A DNA stretch of 64,000 nucleotides, from the NCBI GenBank assembly GCA_027886185.1, contig WOAB01000142.1, forward strand, positions 3,162,001 to 3,226,000, given 5' to 3'. Below the pieces are notes generated by a model. The model was not told the origin of the DNA, did not search any database, and saw nothing but the letters and a program-made list of their open reading frames with translations. Position 1 is the first letter of the stretch, and each line of letters begins with the position of its first letter. Made by a program: the position numbers and the translations under genes. The DNA comes from Rheum nobile. Taxonomy: Eukaryota; Streptophyta; Magnoliopsida; Caryophyllales; Polygonaceae. Shown in pieces: positions 21,881 through 32,999 of this stretch.

Positions 21881-22820
21881 CCTGAAGGGGGTGTATCAAT
21901 TTTGCCATGGTTCCTTTAAGTCTAGTTGTTATAATCTTCGAGATGATCTTGTAAATAGTAGAGCACAGACTTATGGGTCTATAGTGATTTGTAGAGTTAG
22001 GATTGTCACATTTTGGGATTAAGGATATGAATGTGTGATTTATTTGTTTAAGCAGTTTTTCAGAGAGAAAAAAGCTTTTAACAGCTTGGGTAACAGAAGG
22101 GCCTACGATATCCCAATATTTTTGGTAAAATTCTGCTGTCATACCATCCGGCCCCGGAGATTTATCCGAGTCAATGTTAAAGACTGCCTTTTTAATTTCA
22201 TCGTTGGATACATTTTTTATTAGTTCCAGATTATCCTCTGTAGAGATTTCATGCTGGATTAAATCAAGGTTTTCCTGAAATAGTCTATGGTTCATATCCT
22301 CACTTTTGAATCTTTTTATGAAATCATTTCTAATTTCATTTCTGATGTTTTCTTCACCAGTGATGCTCGTTCCTTCTTGGGTTTTGATTTCTTTTATAAT
22401 TTTTATGTTTCTTTTTCCACTTGCTATTGTATGAAAATAGCTAGCATTTGTGTCATTATATTTGATGTGTTTTACCTTAGCTCTTTGGTTCCAGTAAATT
22501 TTCTGGAAACACAGCAGTTTTTCCTTTTTTTCTATGATTCTAGTTTGTTTTTTAATGAGATCATTTATAGGGTGATTACAGATCTCGGTTTGGATTTCAG
22601 AAAGTTGTTTTTCTATAGTTTGTAATTGTGTGAAGACATTTCCGAATGTGCTTTTGTTCCAAATCTTAGCATGTTTTTTTAGTAGTTTTGTTTTGGATAC
22701 CAGATTGTACAATCTAGATCTATGGTAGTTAGTTCGCCAAGCTTGTTTAACCACGTTTCTAAAATCCTTTCTAGTCATCCAATTTTTTTCAAATTTGAAC
22801 AGCTGGTTTTTAAAAGGCAC
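21881..22820 (-). pseudogene. L1-B ORF2: pre-RT region and RT fingers
   Basis: A long open frame of about 315 codons. It holds the coiled-coil pre-RT part (NKSTFGNVFTQLQTIEKQLS, NASYFHTIASGKRN) and the RT fingers with SPGPDGMTAEFYQKYW, FISLIPKCDNP and NHYRPISLCSTIYKIISKI. It ends at LIHPLQGA, where the gag-only element interrupts it; the RT continues at 19496. The frame is intact within this part. Confidence 0.9.
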
Positions 22821-22994
22821 AGCTGATTCAAGCTCGATCGAGATTGGACAATGGTCTGAGCTGGAAAAAGCACAATGCTTAGTACAAATATCGGGATGCC
22901 ATTGCAGGATCTGGTGGTGGATAAGAACCCTATCCCGCTTTTCATAGATATTTTCTATTTCTGTGTTGTTCTTCCGCCAGGTATAGGAGTTACC

Positions 22995-23537
22995 CTAGAT
23001 AGGAGTGTCCAAGAGTTCACATTCATTTTTAAAATGACGTAGTCTTGCAAATTTCGATAACGGTGGTATATTCCCACCTAATTTTTCAGAAGGGTTTTGA
23101 ATTTCGTTCAGATCTCCCATAATAATACACGGGAGATAGCAATTTTTAATGTAGGATATAAACTCGTTCCAGAACAAGTTTTTTGCAGACTCATTTGGAG
23201 GGGCGTAAGTAAGAATAATCATAAGTTTTTTGTTCGTGGTCAAGTTTGTATACTTAATACTAATAAATCTTGTTTTAATTTGTTCAATTTCAAGGATTTC
23301 GTTTATAAGTTAGTAGGTCTTCCACATGACGCAAATGCCTCCTGCGAAGCCCGTAGCGGGGACACAATAGAATTGATCAAACCCTGCATTTTTCCATACT
23401 TTTTCATTTGGTTCTTTGTTTGTTCTTGTTTCAAAGACAGCAAGAAGTTGTATTCGTTCGATTTTATAGAAGGATTCAACATCCATCCAAAAGGTTTTCT
23501 TCCCAATACCTCGGCAATTCCAGGTTGTGATCTTCAT
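22995..23537 (-). pseudogene. L1-B endonuclease (exonuclease-endonuclease-phosphatase fold)
   Basis: It begins MKITTWNCRGIGKK, the classic start of plant L1 ORF2, where the asparagine is an active-site residue. LLAVFETRTNK follows, with the catalytic glutamate position, then LMIILTYAPP and IIMGDLNEIQNPSEK with the D-x-N motif. Frame breaks near 23300 and 23244 and a stop at 22995-22997 disrupt it. The next segment (22821-22994) still reads as endonuclease C-terminus in other frames. Confidence 0.87.
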
Positions 23538-25996
23538 AAAAACCTAATTGTGTTGTTGCCCCATATCCTAAGACATTTAGGGGTCTTATTGTCGTTTTTA
23601 TTTTCGCTTTTATTTATTATTTCCCCCCTAATCATGAGAGGATTCAGAAGGCTAGTCGTTTTGTTCTTAGAAGGTTTGTTTGCTTGATTGTTCTTGTTTG
23701 GGTATTTCCATTGACGTAAGGCAAGCCTAACAGCAAGGAATTCAGTATAAAGAGAGTTGGTTACACAGAAATGTAACGTATTGGCATACACCAGTTTTTC
23801 CATAGTGAGGAATTCAGTATAAAACCCAGCAAGGAATTAAGTATAAAGAGAGTTAGTATTATGCATAGTTTCGCATTCATATTTAGGGTTTTCAGGATTC
23901 CAAGGAAAACATAATTTGCAAGAGATAATTAGTTTCCTGGAAAAGGTGTCATACACCATAGCTTCCTCTATTTGGACTTGTTCCGTATTGTTCCTAATTT
24001 CATGTAAAATTGAAGATTTCGAGATAAGGGTGTCAATGATAATCTTGGTATACAATATGAACAACAAACCCAATTGTTCGTATAACAAGGATATAGTTGT
24101 GTAGTAAACTTTGTTCAGATTGCATTTGTTCAAACCTTTTTTCCTCAGTTCACAATCAACCCTTTTCTGGGTATGTTTTCCTAGTTGCTGGTGTATCCAA
24201 AAAGGACTCCAGATGTGAGAAGTCAGTATATGTCAAGTTTTGTTCCAAAAAGCGTCATACATAGAAAAAGAAATGAATAAAACTTTTTTGTTATTTCCTT
24301 CCAAACCACATAAAAGGGTCATATTTTGCATTTTTCCAATTGTTCTAATATGAGATTCCATAAACCAAAAATAACGCATAAGAGAACAATAAGCGCTTAA
24401 ATAAATTAGGGTCTGAATTAAATATGGCGGGTTATGCCAAGAACCAAATTTCGCAAAATTATGGTTCCAGTAATGATTGTTCAGGGGGTAAGGTTTGAAA
24501 TGATACTTATTGCTATTGCTCCATTTATCATAGCAAGATTTGTTCATGTTTTGGAGGTTCCTTCTGGTTGTTATTCCTCTTTGGCTCCTTGGATTCTTAT
24601 TCTGATTTTTTGCTCCATTGGTCCTGGCCAAGAAGAGCCCTAGATTCCAATCCAAAGCCTCCTATAACCTCTGTCTGAAAAACACATCAAAGTGAAATTT
24701 CAAGTAAACATACACATCATAAACCAAATTCTGAAATCCAACACTAGGAACCTCAACAAGAGAAGAGTTCCTAAGCAGACTTTCAAAAAGATAATTGTAA
24801 GGCGTATTACTTTCAAACTGATCAGATCTGTAAATCATGCAAACAGGTTCAAACATACAACAATCAGTTCTAATATTACCATTACTATTGGTTTTCTCAA
24901 CCGTAATGGTAATTTGTTCTAAGGCCTTCAACACACAATAACATTAGGGTTTAACAAATAGCTAATTGTAAGAAGAAGCAAAAAGCTAGGAGCTCCCCAA
25001 ATGACCAGTCTGGACATATCAGCCGTAAGAAAAAGAAACAAAGAGTTCTGAATCTCAACAACCAACCAGGAACAAGCGTAAGTCAAAAAAAGAGTATTCG
25101 ATTGCTCACAAAAGCAAGTATTGGTAGAGGGGGTAGGGACTAACAAATCCTTCACATCAGCAGAGGAAGGAGAATTGAAGATGAAGCGATGGGTCGGACT
25201 AACACAGAGAGGCAACCAAATGCAACAAAACCTCAACGAAACAGCATATAGGAGATTCAGAGGTTTAGAGGTCACATTTAAAAAGTCAAAAGTACCAGCA
25301 AAGGGAACAAGCACAGAAGCAAGCAAAAAGAAGAGAAGCAAACCTAAACTAGGAAACAAAAGGAACGAAATAAACAGAGAAGAAACAAAGGGAGGGAGAG
25401 AACAACACAACCTGGAAAGATTTCGAGATAAAGCATCAAAAATGGTTTCCAAGATCAGATTCGTCTAGCGCATCATCCAAAGAGGCTTGGGACGGCGGAA
25501 AGCCCAACCACGCCAATGGATCTGAGCAAGGCGGTCGACCAAACATCTAAGCTGAAGCACCTGAGAACATCCAGATCTAGACTTCTCCAAGGAGCAGTGG
25601 TGGAGGAGAAGAGCCCCGCCTCCATTGTCGTTGTCATTCCCTTTCTTTGGACGTCTTGGATCCCAGATCAGCAGCAGAGAGCATGCTTTGAAGTCGCTCA
25701 GGGAGGCGCCGCCAGGAGAGGAGACACATCTGAAGCGGTGGAGGCCAGCCACTCCGGCGCAAGGAGCGAAAACGAAGCTCCCATAACCCGCCCAAGGATC
25801 TTTGTGAGAGGTGCTATGGTCGTGATGGAGGTTCAGATCGAGTTGAAGCTTGATATCGATGATAGGTTTGTGGTGTTGGAGTTCAAAGAGCGGCGATAGC
25901 CGAAGAGGAGCTAGGGTTTCAGGGTTCGGGTTTGGGAGGGGGCTTGGGAGCGTTTTTTCTCTTTTCATTGTTATGGATAGACTATACAAGCTTGCT
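23538..25996 (-). other. L1-B 5' region: UTR and unrecognised ORF1
   Basis: The 15-bp target duplication shows that this 2.4 kb belongs to the element. The outer part (25465-25990) is GC-rich, with CCCTAGCTCC-type motifs common in plant 5' leaders. Minus-strand frames occur at 25465-25989, 24928-25452, 24662-24934, 24233-24655, 23837-24133 and 23534-23803, but I recognise no DUF4283 or CCHC knuckle typical of plant L1 ORF1. The last frame is lysine- and asparagine-rich and runs into the endonuclease start, so it may be the ORF1 tail. A ~27-bp segment is repeated at about 23737 and 23831. Confidence 0.6.
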
Positions 25997-26011
25997 TTTA
26001 ACTCTTTGCAC

Positions 26012-26259
26012 TTGAAACTACTATTTTCATTTATTCTCTAATTATACATCGAATATGTATAAAACTATAAAATTTCATCTAATATGAAAAGCATTGTTAA
26101 TGACACGCGTACTACATCTTTAATAAATCTAGCTATCTATGATAGCTAGCCCTGACACGAATTCAACCACCATATACATTAGAATTCAAATCAGCTTACG
26201 ATTTACTCTACGCATAGCTAATACGATTTACTCTACGTATAGCTAAATTTTGATGTGAA
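26012..26259. other. Gap with a short tandem repeat
   Basis: No gene. A 24-bp unit, TACGATTTACTCTACGYATAGCTA, occurs twice in tandem at about 26198-26245. Confidence 0.5.
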
Positions 26260-26268
26260 TAAAATATC

Positions 26269-26788
26269 ACGTTTATTTTTCAACGCATATGTAAAATTGT
26301 CTTTCAGTGTATAGGATCCTCACGTAACGTGTGGCATGACTCACCACGTTACGTAAGGTAAAAATAGTGCCACACATTACGTGTGGTTATGATCCATACG
26401 TAACGTGTGGTTTGTAATTAATGCAACGAGATATGACCTAATGCAGCGGTTGTTTATGACCTAAGGCAGCGGTTATGATTACTTATTGCAATCGTTTTGG
26501 TTACCTATTGCGTGGTTGTTATGACCTAATGCAACGGTTAAAATCTAATGAAGCGCTGCATTAGGTTATAAAAACCGCTACAATAGATAATCAAAACGAT
26601 TGCAAGTAATCATAACCATTGCATTAGGCCATAACAAGCGCTGTATTAACTACAAACCACACGTTATGTGTGGATAATAACCACACGTAACGTGTGGCGG
26701 CACGTAACGTGGTGAAAGGTTCCACACGTTACGTGTCAGCCCTATGCGTTAAACAGCAAAAATGCCTATGCGTTAAAAAGTAAACTCC
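26269..26788. mobile_element. Palindromic MITE (long inverted repeat)
   Basis: The two halves are imperfect inverted copies about 240 bp long, meeting near 26545. Both contain repeated CACGTAACGTGTGG and AATGCAGCGGTT motifs. Ends share an AACGCATA segment. Flanks TAAAATATC (26260-26268) and TAAAATACT (26789-26797) agree at 7 of 9 bases, compatible with a Mutator-like 9-bp duplication, but that assignment is uncertain. No coding capacity. Confidence 0.72.
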
Positions 26789-26861
26789 TAAAATACTGTA
26801 CTTCTTTTGTGTGGAGTTTCATAAGCCATCCAGTTTCAATTTCTGTGTCAATTTTTTTAAA

Positions 26862-28063
26862 GGGTCATTTATCGGAAACCACCCGTTGAATAGGCCATAT
26901 TGTCCAAAACCACCCCTTTAAATCGATATTACCGGAAACCACCCGTATTTCACACACCGTTAAACAATCACCACCCTACCCATGACTCCGTCAGAATTGT
27001 CGTCGACACGCGTGCACACGCTATTTAAGGGGTTATATAACCCTCTTATTCTAAATTCAAATAAAAGGATAAAAAGTAAACAAAATAAAAAAAATGAAAT
27101 AAAAAATTGTACAGTTGTCCGTCTTCTTCCCCAACCAATCTCACAATCAACCCACTCCAGTAATCCACAATCCACCAACCCACACCGCCGAACAAGCATC
27201 TTCAAGATCGCGCCGCCACCTTTTCTGTCCTTGGAGTCGTTCCCGTTTTCGCACAAGTCACCCTCGTCTCCTTGTCCTCCGTCCGCTGCCCAAGCTCCTC
27301 CTCATCCACTACTACAGCACACCTCCTTCTCAACTGCTATGGCGTCGCTCACCGAGAGCCCATCTCGTCTCCTCTCTCGCTGAGCTACTGAGTATATTAG
27401 GTGTGTTTGGGAAAAACTCAATTGAATTTCCAGATCTAAGATCTAAATTTTTTGCTCACACAAATCAACTCGTTTGATAAATTAGGTCAAATTGATGTTC
27501 AGTGGTTCTAATTTTGTTACTTTTGTGCGAATTAGTGCTCAGTGGTTCGAATTTTGTTAGTTTATGCCATTGATGAAGCTTGAACTGGATGAATTTTGTT
27601 ATTTTCTCCATTGATGAAGCTTAGGGAGGAATTAGTGTTCAATGGTTCGAATTTTTGTTACTTTCTGCTACTGATTGGCTAAAATTTAGAGGATTTCCAT
27701 TTCAATGTGCTAATGCCCCTTGAATTTTACATTTCGGTTGAATCTTGGGTTGAATTTGGCAGCTCCATTAATTTGAGGTGATTTTTTGTTAATATGTGCT
27801 TGAACCATGAATTGGGAAAAAAAGACCCAAATTTTAAGTTTTTTAATTTTACTTTACTTTAATTTCTTTGAAATTTTATTCACATTTAATATTCAGAACA
27901 AAGACTTGTGAGATCAGAATTAACGGATTTCAAACGGAGTCAGGGGTAGGGTGGCGATTGTTTAACGGCGTGTGAAATACGGATGGTTTTCGGTAATATC
28001 GATTTAAAGGGGTGGTTTTGGGCAATATGGTCCATTCAACGGGTGGTTTTCGATAATTGACCC
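26862..28063. mobile_element. Pack-MULE-like element with captured gene-like sequence
   Basis: A perfect 9-bp duplication, TTTTTTAAA (26853-26861 and 28064-28072), flanks the element. Terminal inverted repeats of about 125 bp (26862-26990 and 27935-28063) start GGGTCAWTTATCGRAAACC. No transposase is present. The interior includes a GC-rich plus-strand stretch that looks like a host 5' UTR plus coding start. The structure fits a non-autonomous Mutator-like element carrying a gene fragment. Confidence 0.85.
27115..27383 (+). pseudogene. Captured gene-like fragment in the Pack-MULE
   Basis: A C-rich, strand-asymmetric segment (CCACC, TCCTCC runs) is followed by ATGGCGTCGCTCACC near 27339, a good plant initiation context, and a 14-codon frame to a stop at 27381-27383. 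T-rich intron-like sequence follows, with repeated AGTGGTTCGAATTTTGTTA-like motifs. I do not recognise the parent gene. Confidence 0.5.
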
Positions 28064-28176
28064 TTTTTTAAAACTAATGGGTGAATTTGAATTGGTGGCC
28101 TCTTATCTTTAAATCCAGTCACATAATGATTTAATTATATAGGTATTTTTTTTATACATGCAAACAGAAAGTATCC

Positions 28177-28595
28177 TTACAAACATGAAGACATACCTAA
28201 ATCATCACAACGAATGATTTTTACAAATGTTTTACAAGCTGAGGAAACAATAGAGCTCGAATCTAAAAACTGAGGACGAGATCGATGCAGTTGTGCACAC
28301 CCATGGTGCGGCGAAAGGTAATCCCTAATGTCATTGCGAAGAAGAGTGTAAGAGATGTTAGAAGTAGTCAGGAAATCTGCGGCTTTGTTGGACTCTCGGT
28401 AGCAGTGATGAACTTGAAAATAATCCAAACCACGTAACAAGGATTGAATTTCCATAATTATAGGAGAAATTTCCTAAAGAATTTTCCAAAATCCACGGAT
28501 GAAATTAATGACAGAAAGATTATCTCCTTCAAGAACTACCCGCGAAAACTGAAGCGAAATAGCCATACGAAGGCATTCAAGAGCGGACAACGCGT
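28177..28595 (-). pseudogene. L1-C RNase H, C-terminal part
   Basis: From 28595 leftward: ALSALECLRMA, VLEGDNLSVIN with an acidic catalytic residue, a stop near 28460, then the frame with FQVHHCYRESNKAADFLTT carrying the final motif. It continues to KTFVKIIRCDDLG, which matches the L1-A C-terminus (KKFVKIIQCDNLG). Confidence 0.82.
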
Positions 28596-31500
28596 CACTA
28601 CTAGAAAACAGGGCCTTTTGCGACGCTTATAAGCGTCGCCATTTTTATTCTCAGCGCTTTTATAAAACGTCGAGAATTTCAATATCGAGATTGGTCAACG
28701 CTTTTTTGCGTCCAGGATTCATTCCCGACGCTTTGTAAGAGGGGGACTCGTCGTCATGGCGACACTTAAAAACGTCAAGAATTGCACATTCCGCTACGCT
28801 TAAAAGCGTCGAGATTTGTCAAGGAAAATCCCTCCAGATTTTGTGACAATATAAAGCGTCGAGATTTTATTGGGCGACAAGACCATACAATTATATCTAG
28901 ACGGAGAAAAGCGTCGACTTTGGATCAGAATAAAGAAAAAAAAATAGCACCCCATAAGCCCTTCCATTTGAACTCCATCTCACCAACCAACTCATTTAAG
29001 TACGTAGAATTGAGAAATAACATTAGATATCTCAAGTCACATTGACATAAGAAGTCTTAGTGGTAGGCAACATGAGTGGATACATAAAGTAGGTCTATAA
29101 GCATACATGGAGATTGGAGATACAAGTAGGTTAGTGGTGAGTGCCAAAGTATCTGTCACTGAACTCGCCCATCCCTGGGACGACACGAAACTCTTTGTTC
29201 AAACCAGTATCAATCTAAGATGTTACTATCTTAACTTTAGGGAAAGATTTGCAGACGGCGTGGACTCCATGCGGTGCCTGGCCAACAGAACGCGCAATAT
29301 TATATATACATGAGAAATGCAGTTTGGATTAAGATGGTAGTATAGTAGTAGCTAAGAAAGGTTAAAAAAATTAGACTGAGGAATATGATGTTAGACTCAG
29401 GTACACCCTTCTTTATGATCAAGGATATAGCTTGAACATCATAATTTCCTAGATGAGTAGCTAATTATCGGCAATAAAAAATGACTTCGATACTATATAT
29501 GCCTAGCTAGTATGCTTCAATTGATACGTACTATGCTAGGGGTGGGTACAAACATGTTCCAAGAATTGGATCCAGAAGCACATGCCTATCTGGTATGTCT
29601 TGTGGTAGTTTTTTCATAGATTAGTTGAGCCTGAGAGTAGTATATATCAAAAAGGAAAGAGAAAAATGATCTGATGTGACATAGCATACAAATCAAACGA
29701 CTGTAAATTATGAATGCCAACAGATGGACTGGCAGAATCAGTACTATAATGAGCTAGGATGGAGTCATGACTCATGAATGAATATGAATATGGATGAGAT
29801 TCAGATTCAGAAGAGATGCAAACCTGCTAGCCGGTGTCACCTTGTCGATATATAAGATTCTTTCCGAGTTTAATACCTTTGCAACAAGCGCGTAATGCAT
29901 TCTCCAAGCGCGTAATAAACGCCTCAACAAACCCAAAATTGACTGGCCGACATTTCTATTCAACAAGTACAAGGTCATACACAAACTAAAGAATGGACAA
30001 ATGCTTTATACATGCATCTGGCTAAGTCACCTCATCAATATTCCTTGTTGACATTAAGAAAAATAACAAAAATATAGGAAGCTAGCTAAACCATGACAAT
30101 TCTCATAAGAGATAAGAAAACAAATTACTAGTACAATTAATACGCTAGAATCTTGAGTTACAGTATGATGATAAGTACGTACCTCCTTATAATGGACACT
30201 CCACATAGCCTCTTGCAGAAATCAACACTAGTATATACACATCCTGCAAAGACAAAGGAAATTGTGAGTCATGACGACTAGACAGCCTAAAAGTTCTTCA
30301 TGAAATAAATTATAGTGTGAAATGAATATGAGAAGACGGTTAAGAAAACAAAGTACTAGTATAATCAACGGTGGAGGTGGAGCCATGGACTACCGGTTCT
30401 CATAAGAACATGCTAGAATACAACCAACTTCACTGGTTCTCATAATTTACCTAAATCTGCTACAAAATCCTAATCTAACATATCCCCAAATCACCAAAAT
30501 ACGTTTTGCTACTAATGTTGTCACCTTTAGATGAAATCTCAACCAAAAATATTGTCAATTCATGACATCAGTAGGAGCTTTCACAAAATCATTCAATAGA
30601 CAACTCATGAAAGGAAAAACAAGGGAAAATTTAGAGGTGCGAGCACAAATTAAGTAAATGAACCTGAGCAGCGAAGACGGCAGTGGTGGCACTGGAGCCG
30701 AGAGATGGCGCTGAGCCCAAAGTATTGTTACTAGGAGAGTACCCGAGGAATGAATTTGTTTGTTAGTTTGAATCATATGGCATTTGGATGAATGTGTTTA
30801 GCTTATAGCAGACTTGAATACTTATTTAGTCCCGATTTTCCATTAAGGCAGCTTGGAATTGTACCATTAAGATAATTATTCTCCACATATATGAACATTA
30901 GAAATGAATACAAAAAAGGAAGAAGTTACTTACAGAATGCACATGAATCATTAAACTGATCATCACAACAGACAAAACGCATAGTGTTAAAATGAATGCA
31001 AACAAAGAGAATACTGGTTTAGTTCGATTTGTTAAGGGATGCTTTACTAACTGGTAAGTCAATTTTCAGGGATAGTTCCGTAACTTGTTTAGGCATAACA
31101 AACTCTCTAGTATTTACCCTTTCACCCTGGCATCTACATCAACTTAATTAAATGAACCGGCAAACATATTGTGCCTTCAATGGGACATCTACAATTTAGC
31201 AGCACACGCGTAAAATCTCAATGTCTAATTTTTAACTCTTTCATTGGCCTTGGAACAACAAAATTAATTAATCAGTATATAAACAAACTTACATAGAACA
31301 AGCAAATTATATGTCTAACATTATATGAACAAGCAAATTATATGTCTAATTTTTAACTCTTATGTACCACCATGCCCAGCCACGAGCACAAAACTCATCA
31401 AAAAACACAATACATCTGAAACAAAATCTTAATCTAACATGTCCCCAACTCACCAAAATACGTCTACTCATCTAATGTTGTCACCTTTAGATGACATCTC

Positions 31501-32204
31501 AACCAAAAATATTGTAAAATTCATGACATCAGTAAGAGCTAGGTTCCCAGAATGGCAGAACAAAGTACTCACCATTATACACAAACTGATCAAACAGAGT
31601 GTACTTACCAGGTCGAAGAATTCCCGCTGCCACCACCAGGAATTGACGGAGCGGTAGCCACCACCAGGAATTGCTTCTCGCCGCCACCAGGAACCGCCGG
31701 AACGCCGAGAACGGGAATTGATTATTGGGCGGCGTCGGAGGAGAATCGTTAGGGCGCGCTGCCGTGGCCACCGGGAATTGCAGGTTGTCGATCGAGATTA
31801 TGGTTGCTGTCACCACCAGGAATCACAGGTAGGCGGCGCCGTCGGAGAATCGAAGGGAGGGAGTCGAAGATTGGAAGAAGAGAGACGATGGTGAACTTAC
31901 TATTCGATCGATCGAGCGAGCTAGGGTTAGAGAAATGAGAGAGGGAAAGGCGCGGCTGTAAAAGGAAAAGAAGGCCAGGGTTATCGATCTTTTAACTTTT
32001 AATATTTTTTAAAATTCCTTTAATTAATTGGGTTTTTAAATCGACAACTTTTTTATATCTTCGACAGCTAAAAGCGTCGATAGTCGCAGACGCTGACAAG
32101 CGTCGAAAATGGTATCCCTTGTTCCTCCTCCGCGTCAGTTTACTTCGACGCTTTTAACAAGCGTCGACACAAAAGCGTCGATAATTGTAGCAATTTCTAG
32201 TAGG
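28596..32204. mobile_element. Non-autonomous CACTA-like transposon nested in L1-C
   Basis: The left end is CACTACTAGAAAA and the right end (reverse complement) CCTACTAGAAATTG, close to CACTA termini. Both sub-ends are packed with the subterminal motif GCGTCGA / TCGACGC. No transposase was found in 3.6 kb. Removing the insert restores the RNase H frame of L1-C. The duplication could be 3 bp (CGT/CAT, with one base lost from the right end) or 6 bp (GCGTCA/GCATCA); one base differs in both readings. Confidence 0.83.
31550..31960 (-). other. Gene-like GC-rich segment inside the CACTA-like element
   Basis: On the minus strand this reads like a plant gene start: a C/T-rich leader, CTAACCCTAGCTCG, a GTAAGTTCACC splice-donor-like site near 31900, and CCTGGTGGTGGC repeats. 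No protein family was recognised. It may be captured host sequence or the element's own promoter. Confidence 0.4.
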
Positions 32205-32457
32205 CATCAACTTTAATAAGTGAGGAGCAGAGAATCTGCATATGGTCTAAGAAGACCACCTCACCAGAGTAGTTGCGGAATACGTATCCAATGTGTGTAG
32301 AACCATTAGGTTTGACCGATGCGTCGAAATTTAATTTCATGCAGTTAGGATGAGGTTTTCGCCATTGAGAAAATTGTCTAGAACGCTTCCTTTTTGTTGG
32401 CAGAGGAATCCTGGTAGGATAAAGACAAGGTCCAGTCTTTGTAAGAAATGTAAGCAT
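32205..32457 (-). pseudogene. L1-C RNase H, N-terminal part
   Basis: Reads HPNCMKLNFDASVKPNGSTHIGYVFRN, with the first catalytic aspartate, then LCSSLIKVDA, where the CACTA-like element interrupts. The other half is at 28595 and below. Confidence 0.82.
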
Positions 32458-32492
32458 TGTTGACAGTTTTCTGAATATTAATAGGATGTTTT

Positions 32493-32992
32493 CTAAATAT
32501 TATAGAATTCTGATCTTTTCAGATGGTCCACCAGAGAAAAGGACCGGAATAATATCTCTGTTTTTGAGTGGAAGAATTCCATATTAGAACATAAATCATT
32601 GTTGAAGTCAAAGCTATATGTGTGACCAATGAGATTTTGAAATAGTTGTAAGGATCGTAAAGTGAAGGAACAAAAAAAATGAGTGGAGTCCTCGCTAGGG
32701 AAATTGCAAAGGACGCAGTGAGACGGAACCTTGGAGAAGTGCCTATTTAGATGTCCTGTTGTGGGTAAAGAGTCAGAGAAACATTTCCAAAGAAATTTTT
32801 TAAGTTTTGGAGGAATTTGCAATTTCCAGAACCAAGTTGGAAAGGTTGGTGAGGCATAAGTATGACTATTAAAAAGCGAATACTCTTAACTGAGAAAGTA
32901 CCATCAGGTATGTAAGCTGTATGTATATAAATATTCAGTATTTTAGGGATTAAGTGAGAAGGAAGAATAAGCTGTAGAGCACCCAAATCCAA
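32493..32992 (-). pseudogene. L1-C zf-RVT region
   Basis: MQIPPKLKKFLWKCFSDSLP leads into the zinc-binding pattern SHCVLCNFPSEDSTHFFCSF, similar to the L1-A domain. Two overlapping frames (32493-32822 and 32747-32992) show a frameshift near 32790. Confidence 0.78.
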
Positions 32993-32999
32993 TTTTTAT

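Larger units (their letters stand above)
16970..25996 (-). mobile_element. L1-B: apparently full-length L1 LINE, split by a gag-only LTR element
   Basis: A perfect 15-bp duplication, TTTAACTCTTTGCAC, flanks the element at 16955-16969 and 25997-26011. A T run at 16971-16981 is the poly(A) tail of a minus-strand element. Reading leftward from 25996: a GC-rich 5' region, an unrecognised ORF1 region, endonuclease, RT, zf-RVT and RNase H. Without the nested insertion and its 5-bp duplication the element is about 6.6 kb, a normal full L1 length. Several frameshifts and stops make it inactive. Confidence 0.92.

Noticed and set aside
24928..25452. A 174-codon hydrophobic frame on the minus strand that looks like a membrane protein
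   Set aside because: It lies in the 5' region of L1-B defined by the 15-bp duplication; the hydrophobicity comes from T-rich sequence and no family is recognisable.
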